This document shows positions 27,370 through 36,865 of a stretch of DNA of 38,362 nt, in pieces. The notes beneath the pieces are model-generated. The model saw nothing but the letters and a program-made list of their open reading frames with translations. It did not search any database and was not told where the DNA came from. The stretch spans positions 1 through 38,362 of the forward strand of contig DUPO01000158.1 of assembly GCA_012838275.1 (NCBI GenBank), written 5' to 3'. Each line of letters starts with the position of its first letter. The stretch's first letter is position 1. Source of the DNA: Spirochaetales bacterium. Its GTDB lineage: Bacteria > Spirochaetota > Spirochaetia > Sphaerochaetales > Sphaerochaetaceae. The position numbers and the translations under genes were made by a program.

Positions 27370-29280
27370 ATGATAATCGTACTAAAGAAAAACATATCTG
27401 AAGTGCAACAAGAGCACATCAGGGCCTTCTTGGTTGGCAAGGGTTACACTGTCAAGGAAATCGTCGGACAGGAAGAGACTGTCATTGGGGCCGTAGGCCA
27501 GAGTTCACTCGACCTTCGTGAGGTTGAGTTGCTCGAAGGGGTGGCGAAGGTCATTCCCATCAGCAAGCCCTACAAGCTCGCCTCCCGGGAACTGAAGAAA
27601 GAGGACACCATCGTCACCGTCGGAAAGGTGAAGATCGGGGGCAACCGAGTCGCCATCATTGCAGGGCCTTGTGCAATTGAGAGCCGCACCCAGATCATGG
27701 AGATTGCCCGGGCTGTGCGAGATGCAGGGGCGGTCATCCTACGCGGCGGTGCGTTCAAGCCACGGACATCCCCCTATGCTTTCCAAGGCATGGGCGAGGA
27801 GGGGCTGAAATATCTCAAGGAAGCGGGCGAGAAGTACGGTCTGCCTGTTACAAGTGAGATAGTCAATCCCAGTGATGTCGACATGATGGCCAGATATATA
27901 GACATGTTCCAGATCGGGGCGCGTAACATGCAGAACTTCGAGCTGTTGAAGGCTGTCGGGAAGACCGGCATGCCGGTCCTGCTCAAGCGCGGTCTCAGCG
28001 CCACCATCGAAGAGTGGCTGATGGCTGCCGAGTACCTCATGGCAAGTGGCACTGACCAGATAGTGTTGTGTGAACGGGGCATCCGTACCTACGAACGGGC
28101 TACCCGCAACACCCTCGATTGCAGTGCCGTCCCTGTTATCCAGAAAATGACCCACCTGCCGATCATCGGCGACCCCAGCCATGCCACCGGTATCCGGGAC
28201 ATGGTCAGTCCGATGAGCCTTGCCCTGGTTGCAAGCGGTGCCTCCGGCCTTATGGTCGAGGTGCACAACCATCCTGAAAAGGCCTTCAGTGATGGCCCCC
28301 AATCACTCTTTCCCTCCCAGTTTGAGACCTTGATGCGTGACCTGCACGCCCTCTGCCCTGTGGTAGGGAAGTCATTGGAAAGGATTCCCCTCACTCTTCC
28401 TTCTGTAAAGAAAGAGGGTGCAAAGGGGAAAAAAGCTTCTTCTCTTACTGTTGCCTTCCAGGGCGAGCGGGGAGCGTTCAGCGAACTCGCCATCAGGCGA
28501 TCCTTCGATGAGAGTGCCATAGCTCTTCCTTGTAAGCAGTTTGGTGATATCTTCGAAGCTCTGATGGGAGGAGAGGCTACCTATGGCATGATACCCTTGG
28601 AGAATACCTTGGGAGGAACCATCTTCGATACGCTGGATCTGCTTGACCGCTACCCTGACATCCAGGTGGTAGGGGAGCAACAGATCAGGATAGTGCATAA
28701 CCTCATTACCCTTCCCGGAACCAAGTTGGAGGATATCAGGAAGGTCTACTCCCACCCACAGGGCCTAGCCCAGTGTGTGGATTACCTTCGCAGCGAGCTT
28801 GCCCATGCTGAAGCGATTCCCTTTTTCGATACTGCCGGTGCGGTAAGCTTTGTAAAGGCTTCCAATGACAAGACACTCGCTGCCATCGCAGGGTCTCCTG
28901 CTGCAGCTGTCCATGAGATGGAGATACTTGCAGAAGGTATTGAGAGCAACCCCCGAAACTACACCAGGTTCTATATCCTCTGCAAAGAGGATATGGCTGG
29001 GGCTTACAGGTCCCTCTCCCCGGTCAATCGCGCCTCGCTCAGGTTCACCGTCAGTGACCGTCCCGGTTCCCTCTTCGAAGCCTTGTTGGTCCTTACCAAA
29101 CATGGGCTCAACATGAAGAAGCTGGAGTCCCGTCCAATACCGGGCAAGCCTTGGGAGTACTCTTTCTTTGTCGAGACGGAACTTGGACAAGATGCGGGCT
29201 CCTTCGAGCATGCCCTGGAAGAGCTGAAGGATTGTTGTGCGTCGGTAAGAGTCCTGGGGACCTATACGGCAGGTATCTGA
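27370..29280 (+). CDS. Bifunctional 3-deoxy-7-phosphoheptulonate synthase / prephenate dehydratase (with ACT domain)
   Basis: DAHPS: IIAGPCAIESRTQ, LRGGAFKPRTSPYAFQG, IGARNMQNF, LCERGIRTYERATRNTLD, DPSHATG. PDT: TVAFQGERGAFSELAI, MIPLENTLGGTI, NPRNYTRFYIL; ACT: LRFTVSDRPGSLFEAL...LESRPIPGKPWEYSFFVE. Confidence 0.94.
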   Translation: MIIVLKKNISEVQQEHIRAFLVGKGYTVKEIVGQEETVIGAVGQSSLDLREVELLEGVAKVIPISKPYKLASRELKKEDTIVTVGKVKIGGNRVAIIAGPCAIESRTQIMEIARAVRDAGAVILRGGAFKPRTSPYAFQGMGEEGLKYLKEAGEKYGLPVTSEIVNPSDVDMMARYIDMFQIGARNMQNFELLKAVGKTGMPVLLKRGLSATIEEWLMAAEYLMASGTDQIVLCERGIRTYERATRNTLDCSAVPVIQKMTHLPIIGDPSHATGIRDMVSPMSLALVASGASGLMVEVHNHPEKAFSDGPQSLFPSQFETLMRDLHALCPVVGKSLERIPLTLPSVKKEGAKGKKASSLTVAFQGERGAFSELAIRRSFDESAIALPCKQFGDIFEALMGGEATYGMIPLENTLGGTIFDTLDLLDRYPDIQVVGEQQIRIVHNLITLPGTKLEDIRKVYSHPQGLAQCVDYLRSELAHAEAIPFFDTAGAVSFVKASNDKTLAAIAGSPAAAVHEMEILAEGIESNPRNYTRFYILCKEDMAGAYRSLSPVNRASLRFTVSDRPGSLFEALLVLTKHGLNMKKLESRPIPGKPWEYSFFVETELGQDAGSFEHALEELKDCCASVRVLGTYTAGI

Positions 29281-29281
29281 A

Positions 29282-29815
29282 ATGGGTGAAATCCAGAGCT
29301 TCGTGCCATCAAGGTTGGTGATGGGTATCCTCTCTACTAGTGAGGATTCCCATCCAGCTCTCTTTGCCCTGCTTGAAAAGAAGTTCGGTCCCATCCTCCA
29401 TACCAGCGAGGCCGTACCTTTCACTTTCACCGACTACTACAACAAGGAGATGGACGGCCGGCCCCAGAGGTTTTTCCTGGTATTTGAAAAGCTGTATGAC
29501 CCCTCTTTGCTTGCTGAAGCCAAGCTCTTCACCAATCTGCTGGAAGAGCAGTTCACAGTGGATGGGGGCAGGAGAATCAATCTCGACCCCGGCCTGCTCA
29601 GTGCGGCCAGCCTGATCCTCGCCACCACCAAAAACCGTTCCCACCGCATACCGCTGCAGCAAGGAATCTATGCTGAGGTTACCCTCTTCTATGAGAAGGG
29701 CCGGTTCAACTCACTTCCTTGGACCTATGCAGACTATGGCAGTGAAGAGTTCCGGCTTCTGTTCAAACGTTACCGAAGTGAGTATATGTCTGCTATGAAG
29801 GCACAATTAAGCTAA
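29282..29815 (+). CDS. DUF4416 family protein
   Basis: VMGILSTSED, FTFTDYYNKEMDG, NLDPGLLSAASLILATTKNRSHRIPLQQGIYAEVTLFYEKGRFNSLPWTYADY. Confidence 0.85.
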   Translation: MGEIQSFVPSRLVMGILSTSEDSHPALFALLEKKFGPILHTSEAVPFTFTDYYNKEMDGRPQRFFLVFEKLYDPSLLAEAKLFTNLLEEQFTVDGGRRINLDPGLLSAASLILATTKNRSHRIPLQQGIYAEVTLFYEKGRFNSLPWTYADYGSEEFRLLFKRYRSEYMSAMKAQLS

Positions 29816-29982
29816 ATAAGAATAAAAAATACCTCTGCTATGGTATTTCAGGCCATCATTGTTATGATACATATACTTGATATCGTTATTTCTACTTCCC
29901 TCCACTAGGCTCTGCTGTCCTTTTGACCTGTGTGTGGTACTATCCTGAGTAGGCTCTCTTATGAGGCCATGCGAGGTTATGT

Positions 29983-31512
29983 TTGTCAAGATTGGACAAT
30001 TCAGTACGTAATATAAAGTTTGGAACCCTTGGCCTCATCCTGAGTTATTTCAGTGGGTTCATCGCCCGTAAGGTTTTTGTGATGTTCCTTTCTCTAGAGT
30101 ATCTCGGCCTTTCAGGATTGTTCTCCAACGTACTTACGATGCTCTCCCTAGCTGAATTGGGTTTTGGCTCTGCGATAAGCTACAGCCTCTACAAACCCCT
30201 TGCCTTCAAAGAGGAACAGAAGATTCAGGCTCTGATGAAGCTCTACAGGAAAGCTTACCGGCTGATCGGTACGCTGGTGCTTGTATTGGGGTTTGCCTTC
30301 ACTCCCTTTCTCCATCTGCTCATGAGGGAGGTTCCTCCCATTCCGCATCTGAGTGTCATCTACTCCTTGTATGTCATCAACTCAGGAAGCAGCTATTTCC
30401 TGGGATACAAAAGGACGGTGATCATCGCCGACCAGAAGGCCTACATCAACTCCATCTACATGTACGGTTTTCAGATACTCAAACATCTGCTTCAGATAGT
30501 GGTTCTGGTGGTGACGGGAAACTATATTCTCTTTCTTCTGGTGATGCTTGCTTGCACCATAGGGGAAAATCTGGCGATAACACTGCAGGTGAACTCCCGT
30601 TATCCTTACCTGAAAGAGAAGACGGATGCTTTTCTAAGCAGGGATGAGAAGAGCAAGATCAAAAGAAATGTCTTTGCCCTGACATTCCATAAGGTGGGGG
30701 GAGTCCTGGTCAATGGGACGGACAACATCATCCTTGTCCGGTTTGTCAGTCTGTTCAGCGCTGGCCTGTATGCCAACTACACTCTGATCCAGGGCGCAGT
30801 GGGAGGCATTGTCGGACTGCTCTTCTCCTCCATCACTGCGAGCATAGGGAACCTTGCGGCAGAGAGAGGGGCCTTAGGAAGCAAGAGTCTCTTCGACGAG
30901 CTGAATTTCATCTCTGCCTGGGTATACGGGTTCACCGCCCTCTGCCTCTATTTCTTATATAATCCATTCATATCCTTATGGTTGGGAAGGGCATATCTGT
31001 TTCCCCGGAGCGTAGTCTTTGCAATCGTGCTCAACTACTATCTTTCGGGTATGAGAAGGCCTGTGCTTGTGTTCAAGGACTCGCTGGGATTGTTCTGGTA
31101 TGACCGGTACAAGGCCTTGCTGCAAGCCGCGGTCAATCTGGTCGTATCAATACTGCTTGCAAGAAAGTATGGAGTCCTCGGTGTCTTGATAGGATCCTCG
31201 GTAAGCACCTTGACCACCTGCTTCTGGATAGAGCCTTATGTGGTCTACCGTTTTGGCTTTGATGAAGCCTTGGGCAAGTATTTTTTTCAGTATGCGCTCT
31301 ATACACTGGTAACCCTGGTTGCTGGGTTTGCAACATTCGCCACCCTCTCCTTGATCAAGATACCCAATACGGTTTTTCGTTTTGCCGTTTCACTGCTTGC
31401 TGTGCTGGTGATTCCCAATCTGGTCTATCTGCTCTTTTTCCATCGCTTGCCCCTGTTCAAAGAGGTTCTTGCCATACTGAAGCGTCTTGTCAGCTCTGAG
31501 ACGGCAAGGTAA
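29983..31512 (+). CDS. Wzx-like polysaccharide flippase / export protein
   Basis: About 12 TM ORF; FGTLGLILSYFSGFIARKVFVMFLSLEYLGLSGLFSNVLTMLSLAELGFGSAISYSLYKPLA. TTG start with SD GCGAGG; in-frame TGA at 29962 excludes an upstream start. Confidence 0.82.
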   Translation: MSRLDNSVRNIKFGTLGLILSYFSGFIARKVFVMFLSLEYLGLSGLFSNVLTMLSLAELGFGSAISYSLYKPLAFKEEQKIQALMKLYRKAYRLIGTLVLVLGFAFTPFLHLLMREVPPIPHLSVIYSLYVINSGSSYFLGYKRTVIIADQKAYINSIYMYGFQILKHLLQIVVLVVTGNYILFLLVMLACTIGENLAITLQVNSRYPYLKEKTDAFLSRDEKSKIKRNVFALTFHKVGGVLVNGTDNIILVRFVSLFSAGLYANYTLIQGAVGGIVGLLFSSITASIGNLAAERGALGSKSLFDELNFISAWVYGFTALCLYFLYNPFISLWLGRAYLFPRSVVFAIVLNYYLSGMRRPVLVFKDSLGLFWYDRYKALLQAAVNLVVSILLARKYGVLGVLIGSSVSTLTTCFWIEPYVVYRFGFDEALGKYFFQYALYTLVTLVAGFATFATLSLIKIPNTVFRFAVSLLAVLVIPNLVYLLFFHRLPLFKEVLAILKRLVSSETAR

Positions 31513-31551
31513 AGGCTTCCTTGAAGGGATAGGGGGTGTTTCGCCTCTCTC

Positions 31552-32319
31552 TTGTATGTGAGCAAGCAGAGAGCATGTGCCATTTTTTCGATCATAACCC
31601 TTACCCTGTCTCTTTTCACCGGCTGTGCGGTCGACCCCCTTTCAATGAGGAGTGTGGAGGTGTCCCTCCCTTTGAAACACCGCTGGGAGGAGATGAAAAA
31701 CCAGAGTTTCTGGTATACCCTCGTCTGGATTGATGGGGGAGAGGTGAAGCAAAAGCACCTGAAAGCTGGGGAGAAGAGGGTGAAGTTATGGGTAAGGCGG
31801 GCAGAGACTGTACTCTTCTGTGCGTATCCGTTGGGAGTGTTTGCCCCTGCAGGAGGAGCAATAACCCCCAACGGCAGGGCACAGGTCCTGCTCAGCGAAC
31901 AGGAGGGGGCGCTCTGCCATACGCTGCTTGAGAGTTCCAAGATCAATGCTGACTCCTTAGGGTCTCTGGGCTATCCTAAGCTCCTGGAGGAGATGCGCTC
32001 CAAGGCAGATGATTTCACCCTCATCGATGCCAATCGCCTGCAAAAGGATCTGGTCAATGGAGAGCTCTCCTCCTCATCCATACAGGTTCAAAACCCCCTG
32101 GCTGTTGTGGTCTCCTCTATCCCGCAAGGTTACTGGGTTGGCCAAAGGAAGTGCGACCGCTCCTTCTGGAGCTATTGGGATGGGGAAGGGGTCAGCCTTC
32201 TCCTGGGTGAAGGATTGCACTGTTTCTGGAACATGGAGGAGGCCTTGCTGCTCAGGATATTCGTCGACCTCAGGGAGCAAGTCTTTTTTGTATCGGTTCA
32301 GAAGGGACCCCTGTGGTAG
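31552..32319 (+). CDS. Putative lipoprotein
   Basis: N-terminal TM segment ending in LSLFTGC lipobox; start TTG 31552 or GTG 31558 uncertain. Confidence 0.75.
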   Translation: MYVSKQRACAIFSIITLTLSLFTGCAVDPLSMRSVEVSLPLKHRWEEMKNQSFWYTLVWIDGGEVKQKHLKAGEKRVKLWVRRAETVLFCAYPLGVFAPAGGAITPNGRAQVLLSEQEGALCHTLLESSKINADSLGSLGYPKLLEEMRSKADDFTLIDANRLQKDLVNGELSSSSIQVQNPLAVVVSSIPQGYWVGQRKCDRSFWSYWDGEGVSLLLGEGLHCFWNMEEALLLRIFVDLREQVFFVSVQKGPLW

Positions 32320-32363
32320 TTGGATATCTTTCTTTTTCCCGATTAAAAATGTAAAGTCTCTGT

Positions 32364-33572
32364 ATGGAATCACTACGCGAACTTTATAGAATTGGCTATG
32401 GTCCCTCAAGTAGCCACACCATGGGCCCACGTTTTGCAACAGAGCATTTCCTTGGATTGTGTCCGGAGGCTGACCGGTATGAGGCATGCCTGTACGGTAG
32501 TCTTGCTGCAACAGGAAAAGGCCATCTGACCGACAAGGCGATCCGTGAGATATTCGCCCAGGCGGAAAAACAGGTGGAGATCATCTGGTACCCTGATGAG
32601 GAGAAACCGTTCCATCCAAATGCCCTTAGCCTTAAGGGGTATGACTCTCAGGGAGAGACGGTGGCCGAACAGACCTACTACAGCACTGGGGGAGGGCGCG
32701 TGGTCGTTGAAGGCGAGATTGAGGATGAGAAGAAGCGCCCCTATCCCCAGGAGTATGGGACGATGGCGAAGATTCTCGCCTATTGCGCTGAAGAGGGCCT
32801 GCAGCTCTGGGAGTTCGTCCTGCAGTTTGAGGGCAATGAGATACTGGACTATATCAGTGAAGTCTGGACTGTGATGTGTGAAGCTGTGGAGGCGGGCATC
32901 AATGCCGAGGGAGTTCTTCCTGGCGGTCTCAAGCTGGCAAGGAAAGCCAGCCAGTACAACTCCAAGGCAGGTGATTTCACCGGGCCATTGGGCAACACAG
33001 CCATTGCTATCAGCTATGCCCTTGCCGTCTCAGAGGAGAATGCAGGGGGTGGCAGGATTGTAACAGCCCCAACTTGTGGTAGTTGCGGTGTGCTCCCCGG
33101 TGTCCTCTATTATCTTGCAAAGCATTATAAGATATCCAAGGTCAAGATTTTACGTGCCTTGCTAACGGCCGGACTTATCGGAAACCTGGTCAAGGCCAAC
33201 GGTTCCATCAGCGGAGCTGAGGTGGGGTGTCAGGGCGAGGTTGGCGTTGCCTGTGCAATGGCCAGTGGTGCTGCAACCCAGCTGCTCGGCGGGACCATCC
33301 ATCAGATCGAGTATGCCGCTGAAATGGGTCTGGAACATCACTTGGGCCTCACCTGCGATCCTATGCGCGGTTTGGTACAGATCCCCTGTATCGAACGCAA
33401 TGCCCTGGGGGCCATGCGTTCGATAGACCACTGCACCTATGCCCTGCTTGGCGATGGCAGGCATAAGGTCTCATTTGATAGTATCGTGGAGGTGATGATG
33501 GAGACCGGTCAAGCTCTTCCTTCGCTCTACCGAGAGACTTCGAAAGGTGGTCTGGCCAAGGTCCTGGCATAG
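32364..33572 (+). CDS. sdaA: L-serine ammonia-lyase (iron-sulfur dependent), single-chain
   Basis: GPSSSHTMGP, TAPTCGSCGVLPGVLYYL, GAEVGCQGEVGVACAMA, GLTCDPMRGLVQIPCIERNA. Confidence 0.93.
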   Translation: MESLRELYRIGYGPSSSHTMGPRFATEHFLGLCPEADRYEACLYGSLAATGKGHLTDKAIREIFAQAEKQVEIIWYPDEEKPFHPNALSLKGYDSQGETVAEQTYYSTGGGRVVVEGEIEDEKKRPYPQEYGTMAKILAYCAEEGLQLWEFVLQFEGNEILDYISEVWTVMCEAVEAGINAEGVLPGGLKLARKASQYNSKAGDFTGPLGNTAIAISYALAVSEENAGGGRIVTAPTCGSCGVLPGVLYYLAKHYKISKVKILRALLTAGLIGNLVKANGSISGAEVGCQGEVGVACAMASGAATQLLGGTIHQIEYAAEMGLEHHLGLTCDPMRGLVQIPCIERNALGAMRSIDHCTYALLGDGRHKVSFDSIVEVMMETGQALPSLYRETSKGGLAKVLA

Positions 33573-33678
33573 CCCAAAGCTTTTGTACCCCTAGGAAATG
33601 CTTCAATGGTCTTTGGTTCATACTTTGTATGATGTGTGCTATCATATTTTACTGAGATATGACATAAGGGATAGTATT

Positions 33679-34140
33679 ATGGACAGGGACAACCAGGAAA
33701 ACAAGTGTAGAAAAATACTTGCCATACTCGTATTGCTTCTCTGTGCCGGGCAGTTGCTCCATGCCACCATTGTCCTGGAAACTCCCCAGACAGAGGTAAA
33801 GGTAGTCGTGACTGATAGGATGGGGGAGCGTAGCGAGCTACCTTTTTCCGCAAGGATACTCCCTCTCTGTTCCATACTGATTTCAGCTAAGCACAAAGGT
33901 TCTGGCCTTCTCAAAATCACCCATTCCCCCCTACATAATGAATTTGAGAGGGTTAACTACACGTTACTCTGTGATGTTATGGAGGGTGCGCTTCCTGATA
34001 CCCTCTCGTACACATGTGATTCTGCTATCCCTTTGATCATACCTTTGACAAGGATTTCCATTGAGTTGGACAAGCCTCTCCAAGGAGACCGCTCATCCTA
34101 TACCAGTGAAGTGTACTTGCACCTCCGCCTTGACCTATAG
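33679..34140 (+). CDS. Hypothetical secreted protein
   Basis: Signal peptide KILAILVLLLCAGQLLHA; ATG 33679 with SD AAGGGA (track start at 33598 less likely). Confidence 0.65.
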   Translation: MDRDNQENKCRKILAILVLLLCAGQLLHATIVLETPQTEVKVVVTDRMGERSELPFSARILPLCSILISAKHKGSGLLKITHSPLHNEFERVNYTLLCDVMEGALPDTLSYTCDSAIPLIIPLTRISIELDKPLQGDRSSYTSEVYLHLRLDL

Positions 34141-34253
34141 GGTCTGGTGACTGATAGAAACTTTCCTATAAGGTATGTCAATAGTTTGGTCCTGTTCAGC
34201 AGTACCTGATATGTTTGGAGTGGAACGCTCTTGCAGGATCGGGCAAAAGAAAA

Positions 34254-34271
34254 AGGAGGCCACCGCCTCCT
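34254..34271. terminator. Bidirectional terminator between the hypothetical gene and leuS
   Basis: AGGAGGC-CACC-GCCTCCT; minus-strand continuation TTTTTCTTTT, plus-strand CTTTCCTTTT. Confidence 0.75.
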
Positions 34272-34295
34272 CTTTCCTTTTCCAACTCAAAATTC

Positions 34296-36812
34296 TTACT
34301 TGACGACCAGATTTACCAGCTTGTCGGGGACCACGATCTCCTTGACGATCGTCTTTCCCTCTATCCAACGCTGAACCCTCTCGTCATCTTTTGCCAGCGC
34401 AAGCATCTCTGCCTTGCTCAGGCCTTTTTCCTGAAGACTCTTGGAGCGGACCTTGCCGTTCACCTGGAGGATGATCTGGACCTCACTGTCAATGGTGAGT
34501 TTCTCATCATAGGTGGGCCAAGGGACATTCGCAAGGGTGGGCTCATGGCCTGCAAGCTCCCACAGTTCCTCAGCGATGTGTGGGACATAGGGGCCAAGCA
34601 ACTTGATCAAGGTCTCCCAAACAACTCTTGGAAGGCTCTCTGTCTTGTAGATTTCGTTGACCAGGACCATCATCTGGCTGATCGCCGTATTGAAGTTCAG
34701 GGAATCGGTATCATGGGTCACTTTCTTGATGGTCTTGTGCAGGAGCTTGAGAATCGCCTCTGAGGGTTCCTCGTCGGTGACGGTTCTCTCTTCCTGCAAG
34801 CGCCAGACCCTGTCAATGAAACGGTATACTCCGCTGAGCCCTGTTGTGGCCCAAGGCTTTGACACCTCAAGAGGTCCCATGAACATTTCGTACATCCTCA
34901 TGGAGTCCGCACCGAACTCCCTGATGATGTCATCAGGATTTATGACGTTCTTCAGGCTCTTGGACATCTTCGCAACTACCCGTTCGAGCTCTTCGTTTGT
35001 AGCCTTTTCAATGAAATGGTCAGGTTCCGTCTCTTCCACCATATCGGTGGGAACCAGGCTTTTGTCCTTTCTCTGGTAGGCGAAGGAGGTTATCATCCCC
35101 TGGTTCACCAGTCTTTGGAAGGGCTCCTTAGTGGTTACCAGGCCCAGGTCATAGAGCACCTGGTGCCAGAACCGTGCGTAAAGCAGGTGAAGTACAGCGT
35201 GTTCGGCTCCCCCTACATAGAGGTCTACCGGCATCCAGTACTGCTCCTTCTCCCTTGATACGAAGCGTTCGTCGTTGTTGGGATCAAGGTAGCGCAGGTA
35301 GTACCAGCATGATCCTGCCCACTGGGGCATGGTGTTGGTCTCCCTTTTGGCCTTTCCTCCACAGTTGGGGCAGGTGGTGTTCACCCACTCGTCAATCTTG
35401 GCGAGAGGGCTCTCTCCAGTTCCGGCCGGTTCGTAGGACTTCACTTCAGGCAGAAGCAGGGGCAACTGCTCTTCCTTGAGAGGCACTGTACCACATGTTG
35501 GGCAGTGCACCAAAGGAATGGGTTCGCCCCAGTAGCGTTGTCGGCTGAATACCCAGTCGCGCAGCTTGTAGTTTGTGGCCTTTTTTCCGAGCTTTTTCTC
35601 TTCAAGCCAGCCAAGCATCTTCTCGATGGCATCATCCTTGTTAAGCCCGTCAAGGAAGTCGCTGTTGACGTGCAGGCCATCTTCGGTCCAAGCCTGCTCC
35701 TGTACATCAACCTCGCTCTTCAGCACTTCCACGATGGGAAGTCCGAACTTTTTGGCAAACTCCCAGTCACGGGTATCGTGGGCGGGGACGGCCATGATTG
35801 CCCCCGTTCCGTAGCTGATAAGCACATAGTCTGCGATCCAGATGGGGATCTTCTTGTTGTTTACAGGGTTGATGGCGTAGCTGCCGGTGAATACCCCTGT
35901 CTTGTCCTTTGCGAGGTCTGTCCTCTCAAGGTCACTCTTATGGGCAGCTGAATCGATATAGGCTGCCACTTCGGCTTTCTTCTCCGCTGTGGCAAGCAGG
36001 TCTACAAGGGGGTGTTCGGGGGAAACGACCATGTAGGTCGCACCGAAGAGGGTGTCCGCACGGGTTGTGTAGACCTCCAGGTGCTCGTCACTGTCCTCTA
36101 TCTTGAAGGATACGCTGGCACCTTCGCTGCGGCCGATCCAGTTGCGTTGCATGTGTTTGACCGATTCCGGCCAGTCCAGGCTGTCCAGATCGGCAAGCAG
36201 CTTGTCTGCATACTCGGTGATCCTGAGCACCCATTGGCGGATGCTCTTGCGTACGACAGCGGTGCCGCACCGTTCGCATCTGCCATCCTTGACCTCTTCG
36301 TTGGCCAGACCGGTAAGGCACTCGTTGCACCAGTTGATGGGGGTATGGGACTCGTAGGCAAGGCCTTTGTCGAACAGCTGAAGAAAAATCCACTGGGTCC
36401 AACGATAGTAGTCGCTGCTGTGGGTCGATATCTCGCGGTTCCAGTCATAGCAGAAGCCCAGGCTCTTGATCTGCTTGCGGAAGTTATTGATGTTCTTCTC
36501 TGTGGTACCCTTGGGGTGCTTGCCTGTCTTTATGGCGTAGTTCTCTGCAGGGAGCCCGAAGGAGTCAAATCCCATGGGGTGCAGAACATTGTAGCCGTTC
36601 ATCCTGAGGTACCGGCAATAGATATCTGTGGCGGTGTACCCTTCAGGGTGCCCTACATGGAGTCCCGACCCTGAAGGATAGGGAAACATGTCCAACACAT
36701 ATTTGCGTTTTTCAGGGGGAAAGGACTCATCTTCTGTAACTGCAAAGGTCTGGTTCTTTTCCCAGTACTGCTGCCACTTGGTTTCAATTTTTTTGAAGGG
36801 GTATTTGCTCAT
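34296..36812 (-). CDS. leuS: Leucyl-tRNA synthetase
   Basis: [22 protein letters not shown] (HIGH), [14 protein letters not shown] (KMSKS: MSKSLKN), editing domain, zinc motif CPTCG...CPNCGG. Confidence 0.97.
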   Translation of the reverse strand: MSKYPFKKIETKWQQYWEKNQTFAVTEDESFPPEKRKYVLDMFPYPSGSGLHVGHPEGYTATDIYCRYLRMNGYNVLHPMGFDSFGLPAENYAIKTGKHPKGTTEKNINNFRKQIKSLGFCYDWNREISTHSSDYYRWTQWIFLQLFDKGLAYESHTPINWCNECLTGLANEEVKDGRCERCGTAVVRKSIRQWVLRITEYADKLLADLDSLDWPESVKHMQRNWIGRSEGASVSFKIEDSDEHLEVYTTRADTLFGATYMVVSPEHPLVDLLATAEKKAEVAAYIDSAAHKSDLERTDLAKDKTGVFTGSYAINPVNNKKIPIWIADYVLISYGTGAIMAVPAHDTRDWEFAKKFGLPIVEVLKSEVDVQEQAWTEDGLHVNSDFLDGLNKDDAIEKMLGWLEEKKLGKKATNYKLRDWVFSRQRYWGEPIPLVHCPTCGTVPLKEEQLPLLLPEVKSYEPAGTGESPLAKIDEWVNTTCPNCGGKAKRETNTMPQWAGSCWYYLRYLDPNNDERFVSREKEQYWMPVDLYVGGAEHAVLHLLYARFWHQVLYDLGLVTTKEPFQRLVNQGMITSFAYQRKDKSLVPTDMVEETEPDHFIEKATNEELERVVAKMSKSLKNVINPDDIIREFGADSMRMYEMFMGPLEVSKPWATTGLSGVYRFIDRVWRLQEERTVTDEEPSEAILKLLHKTIKKVTHDTDSLNFNTAISQMMVLVNEIYKTESLPRVVWETLIKLLGPYVPHIAEELWELAGHEPTLANVPWPTYDEKLTIDSEVQIILQVNGKVRSKSLQEKGLSKAEMLALAKDDERVQRWIEGKTIVKEIVVPDKLVNLVVK

Positions 36813-36819
36813 AGGAGCA

Positions 36820-36848
36820 ATAATACATTTGCAGCAATGTTAGGTCAA
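36820..36848 (-). promoter_or_regulatory. Promoter of leuS: TTGACC-N17-TATTAT
   Basis: -35 TTGACC at 36843-36848, -10 TATTAT at 36820-36825, 7 nt before ATG 36812. Confidence 0.65.
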
Positions 36849-36865
36849 CGCCAAACACTCACCAA

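Noticed and set aside
29821-29850. AAATACC...GGTATTT inverted repeat after the DUF4416 gene
   Set aside because: Short AT-rich 7 bp stem with no clear U-tract; too weak to call a terminator.
29923-29951. TTGACC upstream of the flippase gene
   Set aside because: No good -10 at 16-18 bp spacing, and the gene has an SD and TTG start, so it does not fit the leaderless pattern.
33618-33632. TCATAC-TTT-GTATGA inverted repeat upstream of the secreted hypothetical gene
   Set aside because: Six bp arms in an AT-rich intergenic region; plausible operator but not distinguishable from chance.
36012-36674. 220-aa plus-strand ORF (and 35505-35951, 34215-34763, 37040-37582)
   Set aside because: Antisense shadows of leuS and the CorC/HlyC gene; compositions follow the complementary codons of the real genes.
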